Below, in pieces: positions 41,655 to 50,549 of a DNA stretch of 56,314 nucleotides. Each line of letters starts with the position of its first letter. The first letter of the stretch is position 1. The notes beneath the pieces were generated by a model, which searched no databases, was not told the origin of the DNA, and worked only from the letters and a program-made list of their open reading frames with translations. Origin of the DNA: a bacterium (GTDB lineage: Bacteria; Verrucomicrobiota; Kiritimatiellia; CAIKKV01; CAIYGI01). The position numbers and the translations under genes were made by a program. The DNA is taken from the NCBI GenBank assembly GCA_025360745.1, contig JANYBP010000019.1:1-56314 (forward strand), in the 5' to 3' direction.

Positions 41655-43781
41655 ATGGCATCGCAAAACGCAGCGCAGAAGACCTGGAGCAATTCGAAAC
41701 TTCCGCCCGAGGAGCGCGCGCGGCGCATAGTCGCCGGCATGACCCTCGAGGAGAAGGCGCTCCAGATGGTGCATACCGCCCCGGCGCTGCCGCGCCTGGG
41801 CATCCCGGCCTACAACTGGTGGAACGAAGGGCTGCACGGCGTGGCGCGCGCCGGACTCGCCACCGTCTTTCCGCAGGCCATTGGCATGGCCGCCGCCTTC
41901 AATCCCCGCCTGCTGTTGAGGGTGGCCGAGATCGTCTCCGACGAAGCGCGCGCCAAGTACAACGCGGCCCTGCGGATCAACAACCGCGGCCAGTATTTCG
42001 GACTGACCTGCTGGTCGCCCAACATCAACATTTTCCGCGATCCGCGCTGGGGCCGCGGACAGGAGACCTACGGCGAGGATCCCCACCTGACGGCGCAACT
42101 CGGCAAGGCCTTCGTGCATGGACTGCAGGGCGACGACCCGCGCTATCTGAAAGTCGCGGCCACGGCCAAGCATTTTGCCGTCCACAGCGGCCCGGAATCG
42201 TTGCGCCACCGTTTCGACGCCGTGGTCAGTCCGCGCGACCTGCGCGAAACCTACCTGCGCGCCTTCCGGGCGCTGGTGCAGGAAGCCGGCGTCGAGGCGG
42301 TCATGGGCGCCTACAACCGCACCAACGGCGAACCCTGCTGCGGCAGCCCCACGCTGCTGCAGAAAATCCTGCGCGACGAATGGGGCTTCAAGGGGCATGT
42401 CGTTTCCGATTGCTCGGCGATCCAGGATCTCCACCTGGGGCACAAAGTCACCGCCGGCCCGCTGGAATCGGTGGCGCTGGCCTTGAAGAACGGCTGCGAT
42501 CTCAACTGCGGCGTGCTTTTCAAGGAACTGACCAGGGCCGTTCAGGCGGGGCTGTTGACCGAAGCCGAACTGGACCGCGCGCTGGTGCGGCTTTTCACCG
42601 TGCGCTTCAAACTGGGCATGTTCGACGCGCCCACCAAGGGACCATGGGCGCACCTGAAGCCCGCGATCGTCAACTGCGCCGCCCACCGCGCGGTCGCCCT
42701 CCGCATGGCGCAGGAGTCGCTGGTGCTGCTCAAGAATAACGGCGTCCTGCCGCTGCGCAAGGATGTGCGCGGGCTCTTCGTGACCGGCCCGACGGCCATA
42801 AATCAGATGGCGCTGCTGGGAAACTACAACGGTTTCTCGAAGCAGATGACCACGATCATGGAAGGCATCGTCGGTCACGTCTCCGCCGGCACACAGGTGA
42901 ATTGGCACCTTGGCGTGGACTTGACCGGTGAGCAGCCGCCCAGGGCGAAATCTTTGCTATATCACGGCGGACCACCGGAGATCGGCGCGATCGTCGCCTG
43001 CGTGGGTTATACCGCCGATCTCGAGGGCGAAGAGGGCGGCGTGACCGGCGACGAAGACGGCGACCGCAACCAGTACGGCCTCCCCGGCCAGCAACTGGCG
43101 CTGCTCAAGGAGTTGAAAAAACTGGGCCGGCCGCTGATCGTCGTGGTCACGGGCGGCAGTCCGATCGATTTGAGCTGGGCGCAGGAAAATGCCGACGCCA
43201 TCCTCTTCGCCTGGTACCCCGGCGAAGAAGGCGGCAACGCCGTCGCGGATGCGCTCTTCGGCGACTACAATCCCGGCGGACGCCTGCCGGTCACCTTCCC
43301 GAAGTCCTACAGCCAGTTGCCGCCCTTCGAAAACTACGCCATGCGCGGCCGCACCTACCGTTTTATGGAAGAGGAACCGCTTTACCGCTTTGGCTACGGG
43401 TTGAGCTACACCAGTTTCCGCTACCGGAAAATCGCGCTGGGACAAACCTACATCCCGGCCGACACGCCGGTGACGGTCAAGGTGGAGGTCACCAACACCG
43501 GCAAGCGCGCCGGCGACGAGGTGGCGCAGCTCTACGTCCGCGACGCCAAGTCGTCGGTTACGGTCCCGCGCCACCACCTGGAGGGCCTGGCGCGCTTCCA
43601 CCTCAAGCCCGGCCAGACGCGCCTGCTCTCTTTCACCCTGACGCCCGAAGCCCTGGCCTCCTACGACGATGACGGAAAGCCCTTCGTCGAGCCGGGCGAT
43701 TTCGTGATCACCATCGGCGGCGGCCAGCCCGACGATCCCGCCGCCGGCGCCGTCACCACCACCCTGCGCGTGAAGGGCTGA
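41655..43781 (+). CDS. Glycoside hydrolase family 3 (beta-glucosidase/xylosidase type)
   Basis: About 708 aa. The TIM-barrel domain has NWWNEGLHGVAR, SPNINIFRDPRWGRGQETYG, KHFAVHSGPE and the nucleophile in VVSDCSAIQDL. The alpha/beta sandwich follows (ESLVLLKNNGVLPL, GVTGDEDGDRNQYGLPGQQ), then a fibronectin III-like domain (TNTGKRAGDEVAQLYV). The WWNE/GRGQE pattern is closest to the beta-xylosidase/arabinosidase subgroup. No signal peptide is seen, so it is likely intracellular or exported by another route. ATG 41655 has ATAAAGGAC upstream. Confidence 0.92.
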   Translation: MASQNAAQKTWSNSKLPPEERARRIVAGMTLEEKALQMVHTAPALPRLGIPAYNWWNEGLHGVARAGLATVFPQAIGMAAAFNPRLLLRVAEIVSDEARAKYNAALRINNRGQYFGLTCWSPNINIFRDPRWGRGQETYGEDPHLTAQLGKAFVHGLQGDDPRYLKVAATAKHFAVHSGPESLRHRFDAVVSPRDLRETYLRAFRALVQEAGVEAVMGAYNRTNGEPCCGSPTLLQKILRDEWGFKGHVVSDCSAIQDLHLGHKVTAGPLESVALALKNGCDLNCGVLFKELTRAVQAGLLTEAELDRALVRLFTVRFKLGMFDAPTKGPWAHLKPAIVNCAAHRAVALRMAQESLVLLKNNGVLPLRKDVRGLFVTGPTAINQMALLGNYNGFSKQMTTIMEGIVGHVSAGTQVNWHLGVDLTGEQPPRAKSLLYHGGPPEIGAIVACVGYTADLEGEEGGVTGDEDGDRNQYGLPGQQLALLKELKKLGRPLIVVVTGGSPIDLSWAQENADAILFAWYPGEEGGNAVADALFGDYNPGGRLPVTFPKSYSQLPPFENYAMRGRTYRFMEEEPLYRFGYGLSYTSFRYRKIALGQTYIPADTPVTVKVEVTNTGKRAGDEVAQLYVRDAKSSVTVPRHHLEGLARFHLKPGQTRLLSFTLTPEALASYDDDGKPFVEPGDFVITIGGGQPDDPAAGAVTTTLRVKG

Positions 43782-43818
43782 AAAAGGGGCACAAGGGACG
43801 GGTAAACAAGGAATGAGC

Positions 43819-43909
43819 CTTGTGTTAGTCCCACACTTTGTCGGTTACGCTTAGTCGCACCCCTTAGTCGCTTAAGTGTAAGCGACTAAGCGTACCCGCC
43901 TAAGGGCCT
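43819..43909. repeat. Rearranged GACTAAG/CTTAGTC repeat array
   Basis: Units TTAGTCCCACAC, TTTGTCGGTTACGC, CTTAGTCGCACCC and CTTAGTCG occur at about 14-nt period, then GACTAAG units in the opposite orientation. At the turn, CTTAGTCGCTTA, AGTG and TAAGCGACTAAG (43863-43890) form a perfect 12-bp stem with a 4-nt loop. The order is inside-out compared with the copies at 48 and 53 kb. It lies just after the GH3 gene. Confidence 0.75.
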
Positions 43910-43931
43910 AAAGCGCTTCAGCCTGCCTCGA

Positions 43932-44006
43932 TGGCACGCCCACCGGGAGTCGAACCCGGCTCGCCAGGATGAAAACCTGGTGTCCTAACCGATAGACGAT
44001 GGGCGC
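43932..44006 (-). tRNA. tRNA-Glu (anticodon TTC), CCA encoded
   Basis: On the minus strand GCGCCCA pairs with TGGGCGT (one G-T at the end), followed by discriminator G and CCA. The anticodon stem CCAGG/CCTGG encloses loop TTTTCAT, anticodon TTC. The T arm CCGGG/CCCGG holds TTCGACT. The D arm is GTCT/GGAC with one wobble. Confidence 0.95.
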
Positions 44007-44124
44007 AAGGAAAGAACGCGAACTTTATCGAATTCCCGGCGCCATGGGAAGGGAAAAGGTGCGCGAATGAAGATTTTTAACGCAGAGGCGCGGCAGCTAC
44101 CGATCCGAACACCGAACACTTTCT

Positions 44125-45951
44125 TCACAAGGCATGCGCCACCATGAACTGGCGGTAGAGCCGGGAGTAGAGGCCGCCGAGGCGCATGAGCTGGTGGTGG
44201 GCGCCGCGTTCGACGATGCGGCCCTGGTCGAGCACGAGCACCTGATGGGCGTTACGGATGGTGCTCAGACGGTGGGCGACAACGAAGCTGGTGCGGCCGG
44301 CCAGCAGTTTGTCGAGGGCGATCTGCAGGCGGGCCTCGGTCAGGGAGTCCACCGAGCTGGTGGCCTCGTCGAGAATCAGAATACGCGGATCGGCCAGCAT
44401 CGCGCGGGTGAAGCAGATCAGTTGGCGCTGCCCCAGCGAGAGTCCGACGCCCAATTCCCCGACGGGCGTATGCAGGCCGTTGGGCAGGGCCTCGAAAACA
44501 TCCAGGCAATCCAGCCGCCGCGCCGCCTCGCGCACTTCGTCCTCGCTGGCGGAGGGCCGGCCGATCAGCAGATTGTCCAGCACATTGCCAGAAAAGAGAA
44601 AATTCTGCTGCAGCACAATGCCCATGCGGCGGCGCAGCGATTCGCCCCGGATGGCGGAGATGGGCGTGTCGTCCATCAGTATTTCACCGGCCTGGGGCAG
44701 GTAGAACTTGGCGATCAGATTGACGATCGTCGTCTTGCCGCTGCCGGTCGGGCCGACCAGGGCCACCGTCTGTCCGGCCTCGGCCACGAAGTTTATGTCG
44801 CGCAGCACCGGCCGTTCGGGCTTGTAGGCAAAATGCACACCGCGGAACTCCACGCGTCCGCGCAGCGACGGCAGGTCGCGCGCCGTGGGCGCGTCCTGCC
44901 AGTCGGGACGGGTGTCCAAAAACCGGAAGACCCGTTCCGCGCCGACCATGGCCGTCAGCGCATGATTGTAAAGGTTGGCCAGGGACGAGACCGGCCCGAA
45001 GAAGTTGTTCGACAGGAAGAAGAAGAGGATCAGGCTGCCAATCGTCATCGGCGCCGCGGCGTGCAGCGCGAGCCAGCCGCCCAGCACGATCAGTACGGCC
45101 AGGAAGACCTGACTGTTGAAATCCATCAACGGCAGAAAAACTCCCTCCACGCGGGTCGTGCGGACGTTGTATTCGCTGTGGTCCAGGACCAGTTCGCGGA
45201 AGAGATCGGCGTTCATGTCCTGCCGCGAGAAGCCCTGCGTGACCCGCACGCCGCGCACCGACTCGGCCACCGTGGCGGTCACGCGGCTGAAACTTTCCTG
45301 CGACTCGCGGTAGGCCCGGCTCAGGCGTCCGCGGAAGCGCCGGTTGATTCCCCACAGGACCGGCACCATGCAGAGCATAACCAGGAACAGCCGCCAGTCG
45401 TACCAGGCCATCAAGCAGGCCGCGATCAGCATCTGGCCCAACTGCACCATCGCCACAAAGACCACGTTCTGCGCGCCCACGCGCACGGCCTCGGCATCGG
45501 AGGTGAAACGGCTGATGATGCTGCCCAGGCGCATGCGGCTGAAATAGCCCATCGGCATTTCCATCAGGTGGCGGAAGAGGTCGCGCCGCAGGTCATGCAC
45601 CACCGTCTCGCCCAGGTTCTGCGCGATCCGCTGGCGGTAGACCAGGGTCAGTTCGGTCAGGGCCGCGAAGGCCAGGTAGCCCAGGCTGGCGGCCAGGATC
45701 ACAATACCGCGCCCCGAGGCCACGGGACCGTTGGCGACCGCGCCCAGCCCCCAGGACAAGAGCGGCAATTGCGCGGCGCGCAGAACGACCAGCACGAAGA
45801 GGCGCGTGCGCTGCGCGCGGTAGGGGCGAGTGTAACCAAAGAGGCGCAGGAAAAGCCCCATTTGCAAGGGCCGGTTTTCGGTTGGATAGTCCCGTTCGCG
45901 CGAAATAAAGGTCAGCGCGGAGGGACGGCGGGGGGCGGATGACGGCGTCAT
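44125..45951 (-). CDS. ABC exporter subunit 2 (canonical ATP site donor)
   Basis: 608-aa half-transporter: six-helix exporter membrane domain (about residues 30-310), then ATPase. Walker A is GPTGSGKTT, Walker B LILDEATSSVD with the catalytic glutamate intact, and the H-loop is VVAHRLSTI. The signature motif is altered to LSLGQ instead of LSGGQ. ATG 45951 overlaps the stop of the partner gene by four bases. The long frame from 47508 is a shadow of that gene. It pairs with the 45948-47822 product; substrate unknown (lipid or drug type). Confidence 0.92.
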   Translation of the reverse strand: MTPSSAPRRPSALTFISRERDYPTENRPLQMGLFLRLFGYTRPYRAQRTRLFVLVVLRAAQLPLLSWGLGAVANGPVASGRGIVILAASLGYLAFAALTELTLVYRQRIAQNLGETVVHDLRRDLFRHLMEMPMGYFSRMRLGSIISRFTSDAEAVRVGAQNVVFVAMVQLGQMLIAACLMAWYDWRLFLVMLCMVPVLWGINRRFRGRLSRAYRESQESFSRVTATVAESVRGVRVTQGFSRQDMNADLFRELVLDHSEYNVRTTRVEGVFLPLMDFNSQVFLAVLIVLGGWLALHAAAPMTIGSLILFFFLSNNFFGPVSSLANLYNHALTAMVGAERVFRFLDTRPDWQDAPTARDLPSLRGRVEFRGVHFAYKPERPVLRDINFVAEAGQTVALVGPTGSGKTTIVNLIAKFYLPQAGEILMDDTPISAIRGESLRRRMGIVLQQNFLFSGNVLDNLLIGRPSASEDEVREAARRLDCLDVFEALPNGLHTPVGELGVGLSLGQRQLICFTRAMLADPRILILDEATSSVDSLTEARLQIALDKLLAGRTSFVVAHRLSTIRNAHQVLVLDQGRIVERGAHHQLMRLGGLYSRLYRQFMVAHAL

Positions 45952-47822
45952 GCGATCCCTCCCCCGCACGACGGCGGCGGCGCCTGTTCCTCGTCGCCGG
46001 TCTGCAATCGGGCGCTGCGCCGGTAGTGTCCCTTGACGAGCATCAACTCGTCGTGTGTGCCGATCTGTTCGATGCGTCCGCGATGCAGCACCACGATGCG
46101 ATCCGCCCGCCGCAGGGCGCTGATGCGGTTCGTGACCAGCAGCGTCGTGCGCCCCCGCATGGCGCCTTCGATGGCATCCAGGATTTCCCGTTCCGTCTCC
46201 GCATCCACGGCGGCCGTCGGATCGTCCAGCAGCAGGATCGGCGGATCGAGCAGGATGGCCCGCGCAATGGCCAGGCGCTGCCGCTGACCGCCCGAGAGGT
46301 CGCCACCGGCCTCGCTCAGCACGGTGTCGTAACCCTTGGGCAGGCGCTCGATGAACTCGTGCGCCGAGGCCAGACGGGCGGCCTGCTCGATGCGCTCGCG
46401 GCTGGCGTCGGGCGCGCCGAAGGAGATATTGGCCGCGACAGTGTTGCTGAAAAGGAAGCTTTCCTGGAAGACGATGCCCACCTGCCGCCGCAGATCCTCC
46501 AGCGAGATCCGCCGCACATCCACGTCGTCCACCAGCAGCCGCCCGCCGGTAACGTCGTAAAAACGCGGAATCAGGCTCAGCAGCGTGCTTTTGCCGGAGC
46601 CCATCGTGCCTAAAATGCCCATGCAACTGCCCGCCGGGATGTCGAGTGTAATGCCGGTCAGCACCGGCGCGCCGGGCTCGTACTCGAACGTGGCATTCTC
46701 GAACTGGACGCGGCCCAGCAGGCGGGGCTTGCGTATCGCCCGCGGATGGGACTGGACCTCCGCCGGCGCGTCGAGAATCTCGAAGACCCGCCGCGCCGCC
46801 GCCAGACTCTGCTGCACGCTGTCGGTGATCGTCGTGATATTGTTGACCTGTCCGGAAAAACGCTGCAGCAGGCCGAGGAAGACGATCAGCCCCGAGCCCA
46901 GCGCCAGCTCGTCGCGCATCACCAGCCAGCCGCCGTAGCCCAGCAGAATGGCGACGCTCAGGTGCGAAACCAGGTTGACCGAGGGCGAGTAGCGGCTGAC
47001 CAGGCGGAAAATGCCGCGTTTCTGATCGAGCACGGCCCGGTTGGCCGCGGCAAAACGCTGCTCTTCCTCCTTTTCGCGGGCAAACCCCTTGATCACCTGC
47101 ACACCCTGGATGGCTTCGCTCAAGCCGAGAATCATGCGATCCACGCGCTCCCGGTCGGCCATGTAGGCCGGCCGCACGGTGCGGGCAAAACGTCTGGAAA
47201 TGACGGCCATCAGCGGCAACGGCGCCAGGCAGGCCAGCATCAGGCGCGGACAAAGTTGCGCCATGTAGGCCGCATAGAAGGCCAGCGAGATCAGCAGGAT
47301 CAAGGTCTGAATCACGACCCCGTCCACAAACAGCCGCACCGACTGCACGTCGCCGATCACGCGGTTGATCAACGTGCCGCTGACGTTGTCGTCGAAAAAG
47401 CGGAAACTCAGCCGCTGCAGCTTGTCGTAAATCCTCGCCCGCAGGTCCACCACGATCCCGCGCTGCACCAGGTGGACATTCGCCAGACTGTACTGATAGG
47501 TCAGCCACCCGCGCAGCACGGCCATCGCCACCACGGCCGCCGCCAGCGCCGCCAGCGCCAGCATATCCGGCCAGCCGGCCGGGGGCGTCAAGCCGAACGG
47601 CCAGTGCGGCACGCGGGCCGTGGGAACCAACTGCCGGCGGATATAGTCAATGCCGATGCCGGTCAGGCCCAGAGCGCTGAGACTCAACGCCAACAGCGTC
47701 ACCTGCAGCGCGATCAAACGCAGACAGCCCAGACGGTAATGCCAGGCCAGTCCCAGCAGCCGACGCACAATAGCGCCGTTGGTAAGTTCGGACGTTTCGG
47801 ATGCGGTGTTGAGTTCGGTCAT
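45948..47822 (-). CDS. ABC exporter subunit 1 (degenerate ATP site donor)
   Basis: 624-aa half-transporter with an exporter-type membrane domain and ATPase. Walker A is GTMGSGKST and the signature LSGGQRQRL is canonical. Walker B reads LLLDDPTAAVD, with Asp replacing the catalytic Glu, and the H-loop reads LLVTNRISAL, with Asn replacing His. Combined with the altered signature of subunit 2, this gives one degenerate and one canonical ATP site, as in heterodimeric exporters such as TM287/288 and BmrCD. First gene of the two; an octamer array lies 60 bases upstream of its ATG. Confidence 0.92.
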   Translation of the reverse strand: MTELNTASETSELTNGAIVRRLLGLAWHYRLGCLRLIALQVTLLALSLSALGLTGIGIDYIRRQLVPTARVPHWPFGLTPPAGWPDMLALAALAAAVVAMAVLRGWLTYQYSLANVHLVQRGIVVDLRARIYDKLQRLSFRFFDDNVSGTLINRVIGDVQSVRLFVDGVVIQTLILLISLAFYAAYMAQLCPRLMLACLAPLPLMAVISRRFARTVRPAYMADRERVDRMILGLSEAIQGVQVIKGFAREKEEEQRFAAANRAVLDQKRGIFRLVSRYSPSVNLVSHLSVAILLGYGGWLVMRDELALGSGLIVFLGLLQRFSGQVNNITTITDSVQQSLAAARRVFEILDAPAEVQSHPRAIRKPRLLGRVQFENATFEYEPGAPVLTGITLDIPAGSCMGILGTMGSGKSTLLSLIPRFYDVTGGRLLVDDVDVRRISLEDLRRQVGIVFQESFLFSNTVAANISFGAPDASRERIEQAARLASAHEFIERLPKGYDTVLSEAGGDLSGGQRQRLAIARAILLDPPILLLDDPTAAVDAETEREILDAIEGAMRGRTTLLVTNRISALRRADRIVVLHRGRIEQIGTHDELMLVKGHYRRSARLQTGDEEQAPPPSCGGGIA

Positions 47823-47884
47823 GAAAGCGCGCCGTTCGCGGAATACTTTATCACACCAAACCGGCCATTGTCAGGAAGGGAGGG

Positions 47885-47964
47885 GTGAATCGGTGAGTCG
47901 GTGAGTCGGTGAGTCGGTGAGTCGGTGAATCGGTGAGTCGGTGAGCCGGTGAGTCGGTAAGGCG
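47885..47964. repeat. GTGAGTCG octamer array, ten units
   Basis: Ten tandem 8-mers of consensus GTGAGTCG with variants GTGAATCG, GTGAGCCG and GTAAGGCG. It lies in the spacer upstream of ABC exporter subunit 1, in a region that otherwise holds no gene. The same octamer builds the 24-unit array at 54487-54678. Confidence 0.92.
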
Positions 47965-48070
47965 GGGAGGCGGGGAGCCTTTTTCCACGTGCTGCTCTGC
48001 GAAGTAGCGCTTCGCAGAGTTGCAAGAACATTCTTCCCAAAAGGGGTTCTTCCGGGTTTTCAGCGGGAAA

Positions 48071-48292
48071 ATTCATTGGCCTTTCGCAATACGTGTGAAG
48101 CGAAGACAACGACTAAGCGAGTCGACTAAGTGTAACCGACTAAGGGTGGGACTAAGTGTCAACATTTGCTCTTGTTGCCCCACACTTAGTCACACACTTA
48201 GTCGGTTACGCTTAGTCCCACACACTTAGTCGCTCATTTCCGTTATCTGTCATGCCGCGTTCCTCAATAGAAAACCGCACGTAAATCCCGGA
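48071..48292. repeat. GACTAAG inverted-array element, copy at 48 kb
   Basis: After ATTCATTGGCC and GTGTGAAGCGAAGACAAC come GACTAAG units at about 14-nt period (48111 onward). An arm of 36 bases (48124-48159) is repeated inverted at 48182-48217 with about three mismatches. The loop holds CAACATTTGCTCTTGTTG, itself a small stem. A conserved tail, GCGTTCCTCAATAGAA and AATCCCGGA, closes the element. It covers most of the 556-bp spacer before the kinase gene. Confidence 0.85.
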
Positions 48293-48378
48293 TGCGCTCC
48301 AAAAGGCAAGGCGCATCGTAAGAACCAAGAATTTGGGCTTTTCACCATCCCATGGCTTGCGCTAGAATTGCCGCTCAG

Positions 48379-49542
48379 ATGTCCACGAAAACTTCCGCTT
48401 CCGCACCCGCCGCACCACGGGCACTGATCGGCGAGCTGGCGCGCGTCGTGCCGCATTTCAACATCTCAGGGGCGCTGGCATCCAGCCAGCTTTATGGCCA
48501 CGGCCATATTCACGACACCTTCCTGGCCACCTACGACCATGCCGGTTCCGTGACGCGCTATATTCACCAGCGCATCAACCGCAATGTCTTCAAAAATCCG
48601 CCGGTGCTGATGGAAAATATCGACCGCGTGACACGGCATCTGCGGGCCAAACTGGAGTCCGGCGTGGCGGAAGGCCCGCTCTCCGCGGCCGAGATTTCCC
48701 GGCGCACGCTGACCATCATCCCCACGCATGACGGAGCGCCGTTCCATCTGGATCCCAGCGGCGATTACTGGCGCACCTACATCTTCATCGAAAAGTCCTC
48801 CACCTTCGACACGCCCATCTCCCCCGCCATGGCCTTCGAGGCCGCCCGCGCCTTCGGACATTTCCAGACGCTGCTGAGCGACCTGCCCGCGCCGCCGCTG
48901 CACGAAACCATCCCCCGCTTCCACGACACGCCCAGCCGCTTTCGGGCGCTGACCGCGGCCATCGCGAACGATGCCGCCAAACGCGCCGGCGCGGTGCGCG
49001 ACGAGATCGCCTTTGCGCTGCGGCGCGAACCGCTGACCCATGAACTGATCGACGGACTGGCCTCCGGCGAACTGCCTTTACGGGTCACGCATAACGACAC
49101 CAAGCTCAACAACGTGCTCTTCGACGAGAACAGCGGGGTAGGCATCTGCGTGATCGATCTCGACACGGTCATGCCCGGCTCCGCGCTTTACGATTTCGGC
49201 GATCTCGTGCGCAGCGCAGGCAACCCGGCGGGCGAAGACGAAATGAACCTGGACAAGGTCAACGTCTCGCTGCCGATTTTCGAGGCGCTCGCCAACGGCT
49301 ACATCGAAGCCACCAGCGCCTCGATCGCGCCCGCCGAACGCCGCCTGCTGGCCCGCTCGGCCCAGATCATCTCCTTCGAAATCGGGCTGCGTTTCCTGAC
49401 CGACCATCTCGACGGCGACATCTACTTCAAAATCCACCACCCCGGCCACAACCTCGACCGCGCCCGCGTGATGTTCCGCCTGGTCCAGTCCATGGAACGA
49501 CACCAAGCCGAAATGCAGGCCATCGTGGACCGCGCGGGCTGA
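48379..49542 (+). CDS. Phosphotransferase of the APH/NahK type
   Basis: About 387 aa, kinase fold of the aminoglycoside phosphotransferase family. LPLRVTHNDTKLNNVLFDEN is the catalytic loop, and CVIDLDTVMPGSALYDFGDL the metal-binding DxD region. YGHGHIHDTFLATY lies in the N-lobe nucleotide site. The pattern THNDTKxNN followed by DLDTVMPG is characteristic of N-acetylhexosamine 1-kinase-like proteins, which phosphorylate GlcNAc or GalNAc at C1. The ATG 48379 is preferred over 48352. It may salvage sugars released by the GH20-like enzyme (inference). Confidence 0.83.
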   Translation: MSTKTSASAPAAPRALIGELARVVPHFNISGALASSQLYGHGHIHDTFLATYDHAGSVTRYIHQRINRNVFKNPPVLMENIDRVTRHLRAKLESGVAEGPLSAAEISRRTLTIIPTHDGAPFHLDPSGDYWRTYIFIEKSSTFDTPISPAMAFEAARAFGHFQTLLSDLPAPPLHETIPRFHDTPSRFRALTAAIANDAAKRAGAVRDEIAFALRREPLTHELIDGLASGELPLRVTHNDTKLNNVLFDENSGVGICVIDLDTVMPGSALYDFGDLVRSAGNPAGEDEMNLDKVNVSLPIFEALANGYIEATSASIAPAERRLLARSAQIISFEIGLRFLTDHLDGDIYFKIHHPGHNLDRARVMFRLVQSMERHQAEMQAIVDRAG

Positions 49543-49738
49543 GAAACCGATACAATATTTGCCGCGCTGGTTCGCTTACAAGGTCGGAAAACGATGTTTC
49601 GAAGGTTCGCGGACAAACGCCGACGGGAACGCGGCGGAATGGATGAAAGTTCGTTCTGAAAATCCGCGCGGCTGACGAGACGTTGTGGATAGCGGAAAAA
49701 AGCCCCAAAAAAGCACAAGTAAGTAAGGAGAAAGCACC

Positions 49739-50149
49739 ATGACTCGTTGGATGACACTCTCGGTAGCCGCCCTGTTTATGGCGGCGGTAAGTATTCAGGC
49801 TCAGGATGCGGCGCCGGTCGCGCCCCCCGCGGCTGCGCCCGCCGGCAAGCAAGTGAAACACGAAAAGAAGGGCGACCGTCACGCCGATGTGGCCGCTGTG
49901 GCCGTCAGCATCAGCGGTAAGCTGAGCAAGGAACAGAAGAAGGGCAAAGACGGCGTGGAAAAGACCGTCTACATCGTTACCAGCGCCGACGGCAAGGCCG
50001 TGCTGACGCCGGACGCGACCGTGACCGCGGCGGTCCTCGACGCCATGGTCGACAAGGACGTGACGGCCACGGGCACGGGCGGCACGATGGAACACGGCGG
50101 CAAGAAGATGACACACTTCAAGACGCTGACCAGCGTCGTTCTGAAGTAA
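49739..50149 (+). CDS. Small secreted protein of unknown function
   Basis: 136 aa with a clear signal peptide (TLSVAALFMAAVSIQAQ, cleavage after AQA). The mature part starts with a proline-alanine linker and a lysine-rich stretch, then a compact domain with AVSISGKLSKEQKKG, KTVYIVTSADGKAVLT and DKDVTATGTGGTMEHGGKK, which looks like a small beta-barrel. No family is recognised. AAGGAGAAAGCACC precedes the ATG and a strong hairpin follows the stop, so it is monocistronic. Confidence 0.75.
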   Translation: MTRWMTLSVAALFMAAVSIQAQDAAPVAPPAAAPAGKQVKHEKKGDRHADVAAVAVSISGKLSKEQKKGKDGVEKTVYIVTSADGKAVLTPDATVTAAVLDAMVDKDVTATGTGGTMEHGGKKMTHFKTLTSVVLK

Positions 50150-50174
50150 GGCGTAGGCAACTGCGTTCCCCGCG

Positions 50175-50203
50175 GGGCAGGTCTTCCGAAAGGAAGCCTG
50201 CCC
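50175..50203 (+). terminator. Hairpin terminator after the secreted protein gene
   Basis: GGCAGG-T-CTTCC, a GAAA tetraloop and GGAAG-C-CCTGCC form an interrupted stem of about 12 pairs with one internal mismatch. The following TGTTCGCATTTTGC is only mildly T-rich. Confidence 0.65.
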
Positions 50204-50263
50204 TGTTCGCATTTTGCGACGTTCTCTGGGGACGTCAGAGGCTGAAGGTCTTTTTCCATCCAA

Positions 50264-50432
50264 ATCGCTATCGCTATCGGGATCGGGATCGAAGTCGCCA
50301 TCGCTCTCGCCATAAACTGTCGGCCTTTCCGTTGACCCAGGCGATGCAGCTGATCGAAAGGCGGTACACGTCGAGTTTCTCGTGTCCTTTTCTCATATAC
50401 TTCCGATACCGATTTCGATTTCGATTTCGATG
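50264..50432. repeat. Inverted pair of degenerate hexamer arrays
   Basis: Eight hexamers of pattern ATCGNN (ATCGCT, ATCGCT, ATCGGG, ATCGGG, ATCGAA, GTCGCC, ATCGCT, CTCGCC) run from 50264 to 50311. About 90 bases later, five NNCGAT-type hexamers (CCGATA, CCGATT, TCGATT, TCGATT, TCGATG) run from 50403 to 50432 in the opposite sense. No gene is visible in this 400-bp spacer before the OmpA-type gene. Confidence 0.7.
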
Positions 50433-50549
50433 TTCATTTGCTCAAATGATGTAGTATCATCCTGTGTATGACCTTTATGTGTGATTTCGATCTACCCTTC
50501 AGCCTACAGCCTAAACAACCTGAATAGCCGGTGCGGGAGGATCAAGCGC

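Noticed and set aside
44125-47508. A single 1127-codon ABC transporter fusion
   Set aside because: The first half is read out of frame from the subunit 1 gene; only the part after ATG 45951 is protein-like, so there are two genes.
47819-48109. A small protein encoded across the 47.9-kb octamer array
   Set aside because: The open frame results from the repeat; there is no ribosome site or recognisable fold.
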